Shown in pieces: positions 1-5,798 of a stretch of 6,545 nucleotides of DNA. This DNA is from Pseudonocardiales bacterium (GTDB lineage Bacteria; Actinomycetota; Actinomycetes; Mycobacteriales; Pseudonocardiaceae), in NCBI GenBank assembly GCA_025465385.1, contig JAODNG010000304.1, positions 1 to 6,545 on the forward strand, read 5' to 3'. The notes below the pieces were generated by a model. That model saw only the letters and a list, made by a program, of their open reading frames with translations, had not been told where the DNA came from and did not search any database. How positions within the stretch are numbered: position 1 is the stretch's first letter; the number at the start of each line of letters is the position of its first letter. The translations under genes were made by a program, and so were the position numbers.

Positions 1-1
1 G

Positions 2-532
2 ATGAGTGGCACCGACGTCTGCAAGCAACTCCGGGTGCGATCCACCGTTCCGGTGATCATGGTAACCGCCCGGGACAGCGAGATCGACAAAGTCGTCGGG
101 CTGGAGTTGGGCGCCGACGACTACGTCACCAAGCCCTACTCGGCCCGCGAGCTCATCGCACGAATCCGTGCGGTGTTGCGCCGCGGGGCGGAAGGCGCCG
201 ACGGCGCGACGGCCACCGCCACTCTCGGACCGGCAGTGCTGGAGGCAGGGTCGGTGCGGATGGACGTCGAGCGGCACATCGTGACCGTCACCGGGCAGGA
301 GGTGGGCCTGCCGCTGAAGGAATTCGACCTACTGGAGTACCTGTTGCGCAATGTAGGGCGGGTACTCACCCGCGGCCAGCTCATCGATCGGGTGTGGGGG
401 GCGGACTACGTCGGCGATACCAAAACGCTCGATGTACACGTCAAACGATTGCGCTCCAAGATCGAGCAGGATCCGTCCGCGCCACGGCACTTACTCACCG
501 TCCGCGGCCTCGGCTACAAGTACGACATCTGA
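2..532 (+). CDS. regX3: Response regulator RegX3, OmpR/PhoB family (5' end outside window)
   Basis: DNA-binding response regulator of the SenX3-RegX3 two-component system, which in mycobacteria controls the phosphate-starvation response. The visible 176 residues start inside the receiver domain. The ATG at position 2 is an internal Met of the family's PGMSGTDVCKQLR stretch, not the true start, so about 50 N-terminal residues, including the phosphoacceptor Asp, lie off the left edge. Visible receiver residues are the conserved Thr22 in VMVTARD and Lys44 in VTKPYS. An Ala/Thr-rich linker of about 15 residues follows. Residues ~78-176 form an OmpR-type winged helix with LKEFDLLEYL, RVLTRGQLIDRVWG, the recognition helix TLDVHVKRLRSKIE and the wing VRGLGYKY. 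The stop is TGA at 530-532. The ppx gene follows after 29 bases, probably in the same transcript. Identity rests on near-complete match to remembered mycobacterial RegX3 and on synteny with ppx. Confidence 0.95.
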   Translation: MSGTDVCKQLRVRSTVPVIMVTARDSEIDKVVGLELGADDYVTKPYSARELIARIRAVLRRGAEGADGATATATLGPAVLEAGSVRMDVERHIVTVTGQEVGLPLKEFDLLEYLLRNVGRVLTRGQLIDRVWGADYVGDTKTLDVHVKRLRSKIEQDPSAPRHLLTVRGLGYKYDI

Positions 533-561
533 ACGGCAACCCCGGCGTAGCGTGGCCTCTC

Positions 562-1572
562 GTGCGGCTAGGTGTGCTGGACGTAGGTTCCAACACCGTC
601 CACCTGCTGGTGGTGGACGCGCACCACGGCGCCCACCCGTTGCCGCAGACCTCAGAGAAATCGGTGCTGAGGTTGGCCGAGCAGATGGACTCCCGCGGGA
701 AGATCACTCGGGTGGGAGCCGATCACTTGATCCGCACCGTGCACGACGCCGTTGAGTCGGCCGCTGCGATGGGTTGTGAGGACCTGATGGCTTTCGCGAC
801 CTCAGCGGTACGTGATGCCTCCAACTCCGGCGCGGTGCTCACTCGGGTGAAGGCTGAAACCGGCGTCGAGCTGCAGGTCCTCTCCGGTGAGGAGGAGGCC
901 ATCCTCACGTTCCTCGCGGTCCGCCGGTGGTGTGGCTGGTCAGCTGGCCGGCTGCTGATGGTGGACATCGGTGGCGGATCGCTGGAGATCGCCAGTGGGA
1001 TGGACGAGGAACCTGACGTGGCGGTGTCACTGCCGCTGGGCGCCGGGCGGCTCACCCGATCCTGGCTGGCACATGACCCGCCCCGCCGTCGCGAGCTGGA
1101 AACCTTGCGCGAGCACATCGTCGAGCAGCTCGCGGTACCAGCGCGCAAACTGCGCGAGGCCGGCACCCCAGATCGGGTAGTGGGCACGTCGAAGACGATC
1201 CGGTCGCTGGCCCGGCTCAGCGGTGCCGCGCCATCCTCGGCGGGCCCGCGGGTCCGGCGTACCCTCACCGACGCCGGGTTGAGCCAGGTGATCGCCTTCA
1301 TCTCCCGGATGAGCGCGGAGGACCTGGCCGAGCTGGAGGGCGTCAGCGCCAGCCGGTCACACCAGCTCGTCGCCGGCGCCCTGGTGGTACAGGCCACCAT
1401 GCGTGCGCTGGACGTCGAGGAGATGACTCTCTGCCCGTGGGCATTGCGCGAAGGTGTGATCCTGCGGAGGTTGGATTGGTTGGACTGGTTGGACGGAATC
1501 GACCGGACGGCGCAGCCGGGGCGCCGCCCACCTCGACGGACTAGACGCAGCGTGGCCCGAGGTGCACGGTGA
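562..1572 (+). CDS. ppx: Exopolyphosphatase / GppA-type phosphatase (Ppx/GppA family)
   Basis: Cytoplasmic ASKHA-fold phosphatase expected to remove terminal phosphates from polyphosphate and/or convert pppGpp to ppGpp; sequence alone does not decide which. From GTG 562 the protein has 336 residues, close to the ~344 of mycobacterial Ppx1. The start follows from the family N-terminus RLGVLDVGSNTVHLLVVD. The reading frame is open back to 394, but that extension overlaps regX3 out of frame and has no family resemblance. Motifs in order: phosphate-1 loop DVGSNT near the N-terminus; MAFATSAVRDA; SGEEEAILTFLAV; phosphate-2 loop MVDIGGGSLEI; LPLGAGRLTR; GTSKTIRSLARL; LEGVSASRSHQLVAGAL; CPWALREGVILRRLDW. 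No strong Shine-Dalgarno site precedes the GTG, which fits coupling to regX3. The C-terminal tail after residue ~303 is basic, poorly conserved, and contains a short Leu-Asp-Trp repeat. Confidence 0.92.
   Translation: MRLGVLDVGSNTVHLLVVDAHHGAHPLPQTSEKSVLRLAEQMDSRGKITRVGADHLIRTVHDAVESAAAMGCEDLMAFATSAVRDASNSGAVLTRVKAETGVELQVLSGEEEAILTFLAVRRWCGWSAGRLLMVDIGGGSLEIASGMDEEPDVAVSLPLGAGRLTRSWLAHDPPRRRELETLREHIVEQLAVPARKLREAGTPDRVVGTSKTIRSLARLSGAAPSSAGPRVRRTLTDAGLSQVIAFISRMSAEDLAELEGVSASRSHQLVAGALVVQATMRALDVEEMTLCPWALREGVILRRLDWLDWLDGIDRTAQPGRRPPRRTRRSVARGAR
1471..1497 (+). repeat. 9-base tandem repeat at the ppx 3' end (Leu-Asp-Trp units)
   Basis: Two near-identical 9-base units, TTGGATTGG and TTGGACTGG, are followed by a diverged third, TTGGACGGA. 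In the ppx frame they encode LDW-LDW-LDG, residues 304-312, just after the conserved LREGVILRR block. The period is a multiple of three, so copy-number change by slippage would keep the frame. The repeat lies in the variable tail and is unlikely to affect catalysis. Confidence 0.7.
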
Positions 1573-1575
1573 GAG

Positions 1576-2421
1576 ATGATGAGGCGCAGTAGCGAACCGC
1601 AGGAGCGGGCGCAGTTCACCGTGGCTGAGCTGCTGGCCCGTTATGGAGATCCGGCCCCGGGCGCCGGGCGACGCCGCCGCCGGGCCGACGACGATAGCGA
1701 CGACGGCGCCGCCGACACCGCGGCCGTGCGCGGCGCTGCGCAGCCGGTCATGGAGCGGAACTGGACTGCCAGCGCCGCCGAGTCGACCCAACCACGCCTC
1801 ACCGGTCCCACTCTCCAGCAGTGGGCGCCAGCGGTAGGACCACCGCCCGCGGTCCCGGCACCAATGCCGGCGACCCCTCCGGCGCTGCCCCGGCGAATGC
1901 CGCTGCCCAAGACAACACCGCCTGACGGCCCGGTCACCGAGCAGCTGCCGCGACTTGATCAAGTGCCGGTGAACTCCGCTAACTGGTCGGGCCAGCGTCC
2001 AGCCAGCGCCTATCCGGATACCCGCGGCTCTCGAGCGAATAGGGCCGATCCAGGTAACAGCCAACCGCCTGCGGGGCTGCGCGCCGCCAGCCGGTCCACT
2101 GCTGAGCCGACCGAGAACGCCACCGTCGCCGATGAGGAGACGGCGCAGCAGGCCGGCTCGCCGCTGTGGGAGTGGGCGGTGATGGTCAGCCAGGTCGGGA
2201 TCGGCATCGTCGGCGGCGCCGCGCTGTGGCTGATCTGCGAGTGGCTCTGGCAGCGGATTCCCGTGGTCGCGCTGGTCGTGGCCCTCGCCGTGATCACCGG
2301 ACTGGTCTGGGTGGTGCGCCGGGTGCGGGGCGCCGAGGACCTGCAGACGACGGTCGTCGCGGTGCTCGTCGGTCTGTTCGTCACAGTGTCCCCGGCAGCA
2401 CTGTTGCTCGTCGGCCGATAG
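1576..2421 (+). CDS. Conserved actinobacterial membrane protein, Pro/Ala-rich (Rv0497-like)
   Basis: Function unknown. The 281-residue protein begins MMRRSSEPQERAQFTVAELLARYG; the (S/T)VAELLARYG segment at about residues 15-23 is a recurring short motif in mycobacterial proteins at this position. A long low-complexity, probably disordered cytoplasmic stretch follows (about residues 25-190), rich in Pro, Ala, Arg and Thr. Three hydrophobic segments end the protein: ~200-222 (begins WAVMVSQVGIGIVGG), ~229-247 (VVALVVALAVITGLVWVV) and ~258-280 (TVVAVLVGLFVTVSPAALLL). There is no signal peptide. ATG 1576 lies 3 bases after the ppx stop with a weak GGTGAG ahead of it; ATG 1579 is an alternative. 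The next gene begins 3 bases after the stop, so the three genes are almost certainly cotranscribed and translationally coupled. Assignment rests on position, length (Rv0497 is about 310 residues) and architecture, not on a recognised domain. Confidence 0.85.
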   Translation: MMRRSSEPQERAQFTVAELLARYGDPAPGAGRRRRRADDDSDDGAADTAAVRGAAQPVMERNWTASAAESTQPRLTGPTLQQWAPAVGPPPAVPAPMPATPPALPRRMPLPKTTPPDGPVTEQLPRLDQVPVNSANWSGQRPASAYPDTRGSRANRADPGNSQPPAGLRAASRSTAEPTENATVADEETAQQAGSPLWEWAVMVSQVGIGIVGGAALWLICEWLWQRIPVVALVVALAVITGLVWVVRRVRGAEDLQTTVVAVLVGLFVTVSPAALLLVGR

Positions 2422-2424
2422 CCG

Positions 2425-3210
2425 GTGTCACCGGCCCACTCGATCAGGGTGGCCCTGTCCACCGCTTCGACATGGCCCGAACCGATCGCCGTGGCTTTCC
2501 AGCTGGCCGCCGAGCTCGGCTATGACGGCGTCGAGGTGATGGTCTGGGCCGACGCGGTCAGCCAGGACATCACCGCCGTCGCGGCGCTGGCGGATCGCTA
2601 TCGGATGCCCGTGCTTGCCTTGCACGCCCCCTGCTTGCTGATCTCCCAACGGGTGTGGGCAGCAGACCCGACGGTACGGCTGCAACGCTCCGTACAAGCG
2701 GCCACCGAACTCGGTGCCGGAATCGTGGTGGTACACCCCCCGTTTCGCTGGCAGCAAGATTACGCCACGAGTTTCGGTCAGCAGGTCGCTGCGCTGGAAG
2801 CCTCATCTGGGCTCGCTATCGCAGTGGAAAACATGTTCCCGGTGCGGCGTGGCCGGCTCGAGGTATCCAGCTTCGTGCCATCGCCTGACCCCACCGACGT
2901 CGGATACCCGCATTACACGCTGGATCTGTCGCATACCGCCGCGGCGGGTGTTGATGCGCTGCGGATGGCCCGGCGAATGGGCAGCCAGTTGACCCACGTG
3001 CATCTGGCAGACGGCAGCGGTGCGCCGCGCGACGAGCACCTGGTGCCCGGCCGCGGTAGCCAGCCGTGCGCCGAAGTGTGCCTGGGATTGGTCGAGCGTG
3101 GGTTTACCGGCACCGTGGTACTAGAGGTGAGCACCCGCCGCGCCCGTACTCGCCCGGAGCGCCGCGCGTTGCTGATCGAGGCCCTGCTCTTTGCGCGCCT
3201 CAACCTATGA
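2425..3210 (+). CDS. Sugar phosphate isomerase/epimerase family TIM-barrel protein (Rv0498-like)
   Basis: Member of the AP-endonuclease-2 / xylose-isomerase-like TIM-barrel superfamily, whose members use divalent metals; substrate unknown. It has 261 residues, slightly shorter than the mycobacterial homologue because a loop after the VENMF motif is shorter. Candidate metal or active-site residues on successive barrel strands: His67 in LHAPCLL, His104 in VVHPPF, Glu135 in AVENMF, Asp167 and His170 in LDLSHT, His191 and His193 in THVHLADG, Glu234 in LEVST. The block DEHLVPGRGSQP is typical of this actinobacterial subfamily. GTG 2425 is preferred because the following residues (IRVALSTAS) align at the usual distance from the start; GTG 2449 would remove the first strand. 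No clear Shine-Dalgarno site is present, but the start is 3 bases after the upstream stop, so coupling is likely. It is the last gene of the ppx unit. Confidence 0.9.
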   Translation: MSPAHSIRVALSTASTWPEPIAVAFQLAAELGYDGVEVMVWADAVSQDITAVAALADRYRMPVLALHAPCLLISQRVWAADPTVRLQRSVQAATELGAGIVVVHPPFRWQQDYATSFGQQVAALEASSGLAIAVENMFPVRRGRLEVSSFVPSPDPTDVGYPHYTLDLSHTAAAGVDALRMARRMGSQLTHVHLADGSGAPRDEHLVPGRGSQPCAEVCLGLVERGFTGTVVLEVSTRRARTRPERRALLIEALLFARLNL

Positions 3211-3228
3211 GCTGGCCAGCTACATCCA

Positions 3229-3263
3229 CAGCTCTGCTGTTCCCGAACTCCACAGCAGAGCTG
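3229..3263 (+). terminator. Perfect 12-bp inverted repeat after the isomerase gene, likely terminator without U-tract
   Basis: CAGCTCTGCTGT (3229-3240) and ACAGCAGAGCTG (3252-3263) are perfect reverse complements around an 11-base loop. The repeat starts 18 bases after the isomerase stop and precedes the next gene on the same strand. No T-run follows, so it resembles the U-less hairpins proposed as terminators in actinobacteria. It could instead be an mRNA-stabilising end or an operator. Confidence 0.6.
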
Positions 3264-3267
3264 ACGC

Positions 3268-3289
3268 GGGGAGCTCGAACAGCTCTCCC
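3268..3289 (+). terminator. Second, weaker hairpin in tandem with the 12-bp inverted repeat
   Basis: GGGAGCT (3268-3274) pairs with AGCTCTCCC (3281-3289) if one T is bulged, leaving a loop of about 6 bases. It follows the perfect hairpin by only 4 bases. Tandem hairpins strengthen the reading as an end of transcription unit, but the stem is short and by itself could be chance in GC-rich DNA. Confidence 0.35.
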
Positions 3290-3357
3290 GTGAAGTTCGG
3301 CGGGTTGAGAGCGCCCCGGTGGCGCCCGACACACAGGCGGGGAAGGCACCGATTAGC

Positions 3358-4290
3358 GTGCACGCTGTGCTGCGTCCGCTGATTCTGTCCGTTGCGGGTA
3401 ATGCGACCGTGCGGCGGCTTGTCGCCAGTGCGCCGGTCAGCCGGTACGTCGTACAGCGTTTCGTGGCCGGGGTGAACACCGAGCAGGCGGTGGCCGCTAC
3501 TGCGGGCCTGGTGTCCGACGGCTTAGCGGTGACCCTGGACCACCTCGGGGAGAGCGTTGCCGATGCGGCCGGTGCGCAGGCCACCGTGCAGTGCTATCTC
3601 GAACTGCTGGCGTGCTTGGCAGCCGAAGGCCTGACCGGCCGGGCGGAGGTCAGCGTGAAGCTGTCCGCTGTGGGTCAGCGGCTCGACGAGGCGATTGCGC
3701 TACGTAACGCCGCTCAAATCTGCGCCGCTGCCGAACAGGCCGGTACCACCGTCACCCTGGACGCCGAAGACCACACCCTCACCGACTCCACGCTGCGCGT
3801 GCACGCCGAACTACGTCGTAGCTGGCCCGCTACCGGAGCGGTATTGCAGGCGTACCTGCATCGCACGCTGGATGACTGCCGGGGACTAGCGGTCGAAGGT
3901 GCCCGGGTACGGCTGTGCAAGGGCGCGTACGCCGAACCACCCGAGCTCGCATTCCGGACCCCGGCGGAGGTCGCGGGTAGCTTTGTGCGCTGCGCCAACG
4001 TGCTGCTCGCCGGACCGGGCTACCCGATGTTCGCCACCCACGATCCGCGGTTGATCGACATCGTGGGCGAACGGACCCGCTGGTACGGTCGCCCGCCGAA
4101 TAGCTTCGAGTACCAGATGCTCTACGGGGTGCGTCCGGCCGAGCAGCGCCGGTTGGCCGCCGCTGGCAACACGGTACGGGTGTACCTACCCTACGGATCG
4201 GATTGGTACTCCTACCTCACCCGACGGCTCGCCGAGCGACCCGGCAACGTCGCCTTCTTCCTTCGCGCCGCGGTGGCTGGCCGCGGCTGA
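3358..4290 (+). CDS. Proline dehydrogenase, monofunctional (PutA N-terminal-like, FAD-dependent)
   Basis: Oxidises L-proline to 1-pyrroline-5-carboxylate using FAD and passes electrons to the respiratory chain; normally membrane-associated. Numbered from GTG 3358 it has 310 residues, typical for the monofunctional form. Family motifs along the beta8-alpha8 barrel: VSVKLS with Lys101; TLDAEDHT with Asp135; LQAYLHRT; RVRLCKGAYAEP with Lys188; ATHDPRL; FEYQMLYGVRP; VYLPYGSDWYSYLTRRLAE. In the last, Tyr276, Arg289 and Arg290 correspond to residues that bind proline in PutA. The start is uncertain. GTG 3358 has GGGGAAGG 11 bases upstream and is preferred. GTG 3319 (323 residues) adds an unconserved N-terminus, and GTG 3367 is also possible. 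It lies 61 bases before proC on the same strand. No P5C dehydrogenase domain or gene is present in the window. Confidence 0.92.
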   Translation: MHAVLRPLILSVAGNATVRRLVASAPVSRYVVQRFVAGVNTEQAVAATAGLVSDGLAVTLDHLGESVADAAGAQATVQCYLELLACLAAEGLTGRAEVSVKLSAVGQRLDEAIALRNAAQICAAAEQAGTTVTLDAEDHTLTDSTLRVHAELRRSWPATGAVLQAYLHRTLDDCRGLAVEGARVRLCKGAYAEPPELAFRTPAEVAGSFVRCANVLLAGPGYPMFATHDPRLIDIVGERTRWYGRPPNSFEYQMLYGVRPAEQRRLAAAGNTVRVYLPYGSDWYSYLTRRLAERPGNVAFFLRAAVAGRG

Positions 4291-4351
4291 GCATCCGACA
4301 ACCGGATCCTGCCGCCGGTGGATCGTCGGGCCGCTGTGGCACCGTAGCGCC

Positions 4352-5161
4352 ATGACCACGATTGCTGTCCTGGGCACCGGTAAGATCGGCGAGGCCGTGC
4401 TCTCGGGCCTGCTCGATGCCGGCCGCAGTCCGGATGACCTGATGTTTACGGAGCGCTATCCCGATCGGGCCGCCGAACTCGAGCACACCTACCGGGTACG
4501 CGCGGTGGATACCGCCACTGCAGCCGGTAAGGCCGACGTCCTGATCGTCGCGGTGAAGCCGCAGGACATCGACCCGCTATTGGCTGAGCTTGCCGGGCTG
4601 ATCCGCCCGAACACTCTGGTGGTGAGCCTGTGCGCCGGGCTGCCCACCGCGCTCTACGAGCGCCGGCTTCCCGACGGGGTGCCAGTCGTGCGGGTGATGC
4701 CCAATACTCCGATGCTGGTCGGTGAGGCAATGAGCGCGATATCCGCCGGTCGCTTCGCCGCCGACGCGCACCTGCAGCTGACCGAGGAGTTACTGGGCAG
4801 CGTGGGCAAGGTGGTCCGAGTACCGGAAAGCCAGCAGGACGCCGTCACCGCGCTGTCCGGGTCCGGCCCGGCCTACTTCTTCTACCTGGTCGAGGCGATG
4901 ATTGATGCAGGAATCCTGCTCGGATTACCCCGGCCGATGGTGACAGAGCTGATCACCCAGTCCGCGGTTGGGGCAGCCCAGATGCTACGCCAAACCGGTG
5001 AGCACCCAGTGCTGCTGCGAGAGGCCGTGACCTCTCCCGGCGGGACGACGATCATGGCGATTCGGGAGCTGGAGCGTCATGGCGTACGGGCCGCGATATT
5101 GGCGGCCATCGAGGCGGCTCGGGATCGATCGGTCGAACTTGGAGCTGCTCATCGGATCTGA
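4352..5161 (+). CDS. proC: Pyrroline-5-carboxylate reductase
   Basis: Cytoplasmic enzyme that reduces 1-pyrroline-5-carboxylate to L-proline with NAD(P)H, the last step of proline biosynthesis. At 269 residues it has full family length. The N-terminal Rossmann domain has GTGKIG at residues 8-13, AVKPQD with Lys69 and Pro70, and VMPNTP with Asn118. The C-terminal dimerisation and active-site domain has TALSGSGPAYFF (SGSGPAY at 169-175) and the ProC signature around VTSPGGTT (227-233). ATG 4352 begins directly with the first beta strand (TTIAVLGTG), so the start is well supported. No Shine-Dalgarno site is visible in the preceding bases. The 61-base gap from proline dehydrogenase holds only short, GC-driven inverted repeats. 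No convincing terminator follows before the HTH gene, so some readthrough into it is possible. Confidence 0.96.
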   Translation: MTTIAVLGTGKIGEAVLSGLLDAGRSPDDLMFTERYPDRAAELEHTYRVRAVDTATAAGKADVLIVAVKPQDIDPLLAELAGLIRPNTLVVSLCAGLPTALYERRLPDGVPVVRVMPNTPMLVGEAMSAISAGRFAADAHLQLTEELLGSVGKVVRVPESQQDAVTALSGSGPAYFFYLVEAMIDAGILLGLPRPMVTELITQSAVGAAQMLRQTGEHPVLLREAVTSPGGTTIMAIRELERHGVRAAILAAIEAARDRSVELGAAHRI

Positions 5162-5223
5162 TGGTCACTACAAGCGGTGCGAAGTACAACTGATCGGAGT
5201 CGCACGGCCACCACCAGTCCCGC

Positions 5224-5229
5224 TACTCT
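5224..5229 (+). promoter_or_regulatory. Candidate -10 element (TACTCT) for the HTH gene
   Basis: TACTCT fits the actinobacterial TANNNT -10 pattern and predicts a start of transcription near 5236, about 67 bases before the ATG at 5303. No TTGACA-like -35 is visible at normal spacing, so the call rests on the -10 and its placement just upstream of a structured leader. Confidence 0.35.
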
Positions 5230-5244
5230 CATCAGAACAGGTGT

Positions 5245-5283
5245 GTCACGGACCGCGGGAGGGGAAGCCCGGCGGCGCGTGAC
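5245..5283 (+). promoter_or_regulatory. Long imperfect hairpin filling the leader of the HTH gene, ending at its Shine-Dalgarno site
   Basis: GTCACG (5245-5250) pairs perfectly with CGTGAC (5278-5283). After a 2x2 internal loop, CCGCGGG (5253-5259) pairs with CCCGGCGG (5268-5275) with one bulged G. The apical loop is the 8 purine-rich bases 5260-5267. The stem ends immediately before GGTGAGGA (5284-5291), the likely ribosome-binding site of the gene at 5303. It could modulate translation, stabilise the 5' end, or partly terminate proC transcripts. Confidence 0.5.
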
Positions 5284-5302
5284 GGTGAGGACGCGATAAC
5301 CC

Positions 5303-5509
5303 ATGCTGATGAACGAACAGGCCGGGGCGGCCAAGGTACAGTTCCTCACGGTCGCCGAGGTGGCCGCGATGATGCGGGTATCCAAGATGACGGTCTACCG
5401 GCTGGTACATGCGGGCGAGTTGCCCGCGGTTCGCGTCGGGCGTTCCTTCCGCGTTCCGGAGGCTGCCGTGCATGGTTACCTGGAGAACGCTTATTTCGAC
5501 GCGGGATGA
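5303..5509 (+). CDS. Small excisionase/BldC-like MerR-type helix-turn-helix DNA-binding protein
   Basis: A 68-residue protein that is almost entirely one MerR/excisionase-type (HTH_17) domain: LTVAEVAAMMRVSKMTVYRL forms the helix-turn-helix at residues ~15-34, followed by VHAGELPAVRVGRSFRVPEAAV, the wing typical of BldC and of Rv0500A. The C-terminal YFDAG also matches the mycobacterial homologue. Despite the excisionase family name, its place in a conserved housekeeping block argues for a chromosomal regulator, not a phage or integrative-element gene; no integrase or att site is nearby. ATG 5303 has GGTGAGGA 11 bases upstream; ATG 5309 is an in-frame alternative closer to family starts. It is apparently monocistronic, with its own candidate promoter, leader hairpin and intrinsic terminator. 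Targets in this organism are unknown. Confidence 0.92.
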   Translation: MLMNEQAGAAKVQFLTVAEVAAMMRVSKMTVYRLVHAGELPAVRVGRSFRVPEAAVHGYLENAYFDAG

Positions 5510-5516
5510 GATCAGG

Positions 5517-5544
5517 GTCGGGTGCCGGCTGCGCCCGACTTTGT
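5517..5544 (+). terminator. Intrinsic terminator after the HTH gene
   Basis: GTCGGGTGC (5517-5525) pairs with GCGCCCGAC (5531-5539) as a 9-bp stem with one G-T wobble and a 5-base loop, CGGCT. It is followed directly by TTTGT. It starts 8 bases after the TGA at 5507-5509. Stem, short loop and T-rich tail together make this the most conventional terminator in the window. Confidence 0.75.
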
Positions 5545-5570
5545 GGGAATCCTGCGATGAGGGGTAACCT
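5541..5570 (+). promoter_or_regulatory. Candidate promoter for the bS22 gene
   Basis: TTGTGG (5541-5546) and TAACCT (5565-5570) are separated by 18 bases. The -10 fits TANNNT; the -35 keeps only the TTG core. Transcription would start near 5577, giving a leader of roughly 88 bases before the ATG at 5665. The placement just after a terminator and before a ribosomal protein gene supports the call. Confidence 0.5.
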
Positions 5571-5600
5571 GGGCGCCCGTTCGCGCCCATTGCTGGGCGC
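5571..5600 (+). promoter_or_regulatory. Overlapping inverted repeats in the bS22 leader
   Basis: GCGCCCA (5583-5589) and TGGGCGC (5594-5600) form a perfect 7-bp stem with a TTGC loop. GGGCGC (5571-5576) can also pair with the same middle segment GCGCCC (5583-5588) around a 6-base loop, so the two hairpins exclude each other. If transcription starts near 5577, only the downstream hairpin would be in the RNA and the upstream arm would act at DNA level, if at all. Confidence 0.45.
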
Positions 5601-5664
5601 TCCGCAGCCTATCTGCGACCAGCCTGCCTGACGAACACAGCGACTACCAGCGAGGAGGCCGAGC

Positions 5665-5766
5665 ATGGGCTCGGTGATCAAGAAACGCCGTAAGCGCATG
5701 TCTAAGAAGAAGCACCGCAAGTTGCTTCGCAAGACGCGGGTGCAACGCCGCAAGCTGAAGAAGTAA
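5665..5766 (+). CDS. 30S ribosomal protein bS22 (AURKAIP1/COX24-domain small basic protein)
   Basis: A 33-residue, extremely basic protein beginning MGSVIKKRRKRMSKKKHRK and ending QRRKLKK; more than half its residues are Lys or Arg. It matches almost exactly the mycobacterial Rv0500B protein, described as ribosomal protein bS22 bound to the small subunit, related to the C-terminal domain of mitochondrial AURKAIP1/COX24. A strong Shine-Dalgarno sequence, AGGAGG (5653-5658), lies 6 bases before ATG 5665. The stop is TAA at 5764-5766, whereas the other complete genes here end in TGA or TAG. Codons mix AAG and AAA, CGC and CGT. Its position between the HTH gene and an epimerase gene is the usual actinobacterial order. 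The gene is short enough to be missed by length-filtered gene callers. Confidence 0.95.
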   Translation: MGSVIKKRRKRMSKKKHRKLLRKTRVQRRKLKK

Positions 5767-5788
5767 TCTCTGCGCGCAAGCGCAGGGA
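5767..5788 (+). terminator. Hairpin with GCAA tetraloop directly after the bS22 stop
   Basis: TCTCTGCGC (5767-5775) pairs with GCGCAGGGA (5780-5788) through 9 pairs including one G-T wobble, closed by a GCAA (GNRA-class) tetraloop. The stem begins at the first base after the TAA. No T-run follows, so it may be a 3' stabiliser or U-less terminator for bS22. It also covers AGGGAG, the only Shine-Dalgarno-like sequence for the epimerase start at 5799. Confidence 0.55.
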
Positions 5789-5798
5789 GCAGGCCAGC

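Noticed and set aside
394..561. N-terminal extension of the ppx reading frame back to 394
   Set aside because: It overlaps the RegX3 winged helix out of frame, and its translation is basic and unlike the family. GTG 562 gives the expected RLGVLDVGSNT start.
723..1619. 298-residue open frame on the minus strand opposite ppx
   Set aside because: Low-complexity Arg/Ser/Ala translation without motifs, typical of the antisense shadow of a GC-rich gene. The plus strand carries clear Ppx motifs.
3305..3333. Possible promoter for proline dehydrogenase with TTGAGA as -35
   Set aside because: No TANNNT-like -10 occurs at 16-19 bases spacing, so the hexamer match alone is not enough.
4291..4351. Small inverted repeats between proline dehydrogenase and proC
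   Set aside because: Arms are only about 5 bases (ATCCG/CGGAT, ACCGG/CCGGT) and overlap, as expected by chance at this GC content.
5303..5509. Phage or integrative-element excisionase
   Set aside because: The excisionase label comes from the domain family. No integrase, repeats or att-like sites are nearby, and the gene sits in a conserved chromosomal order.
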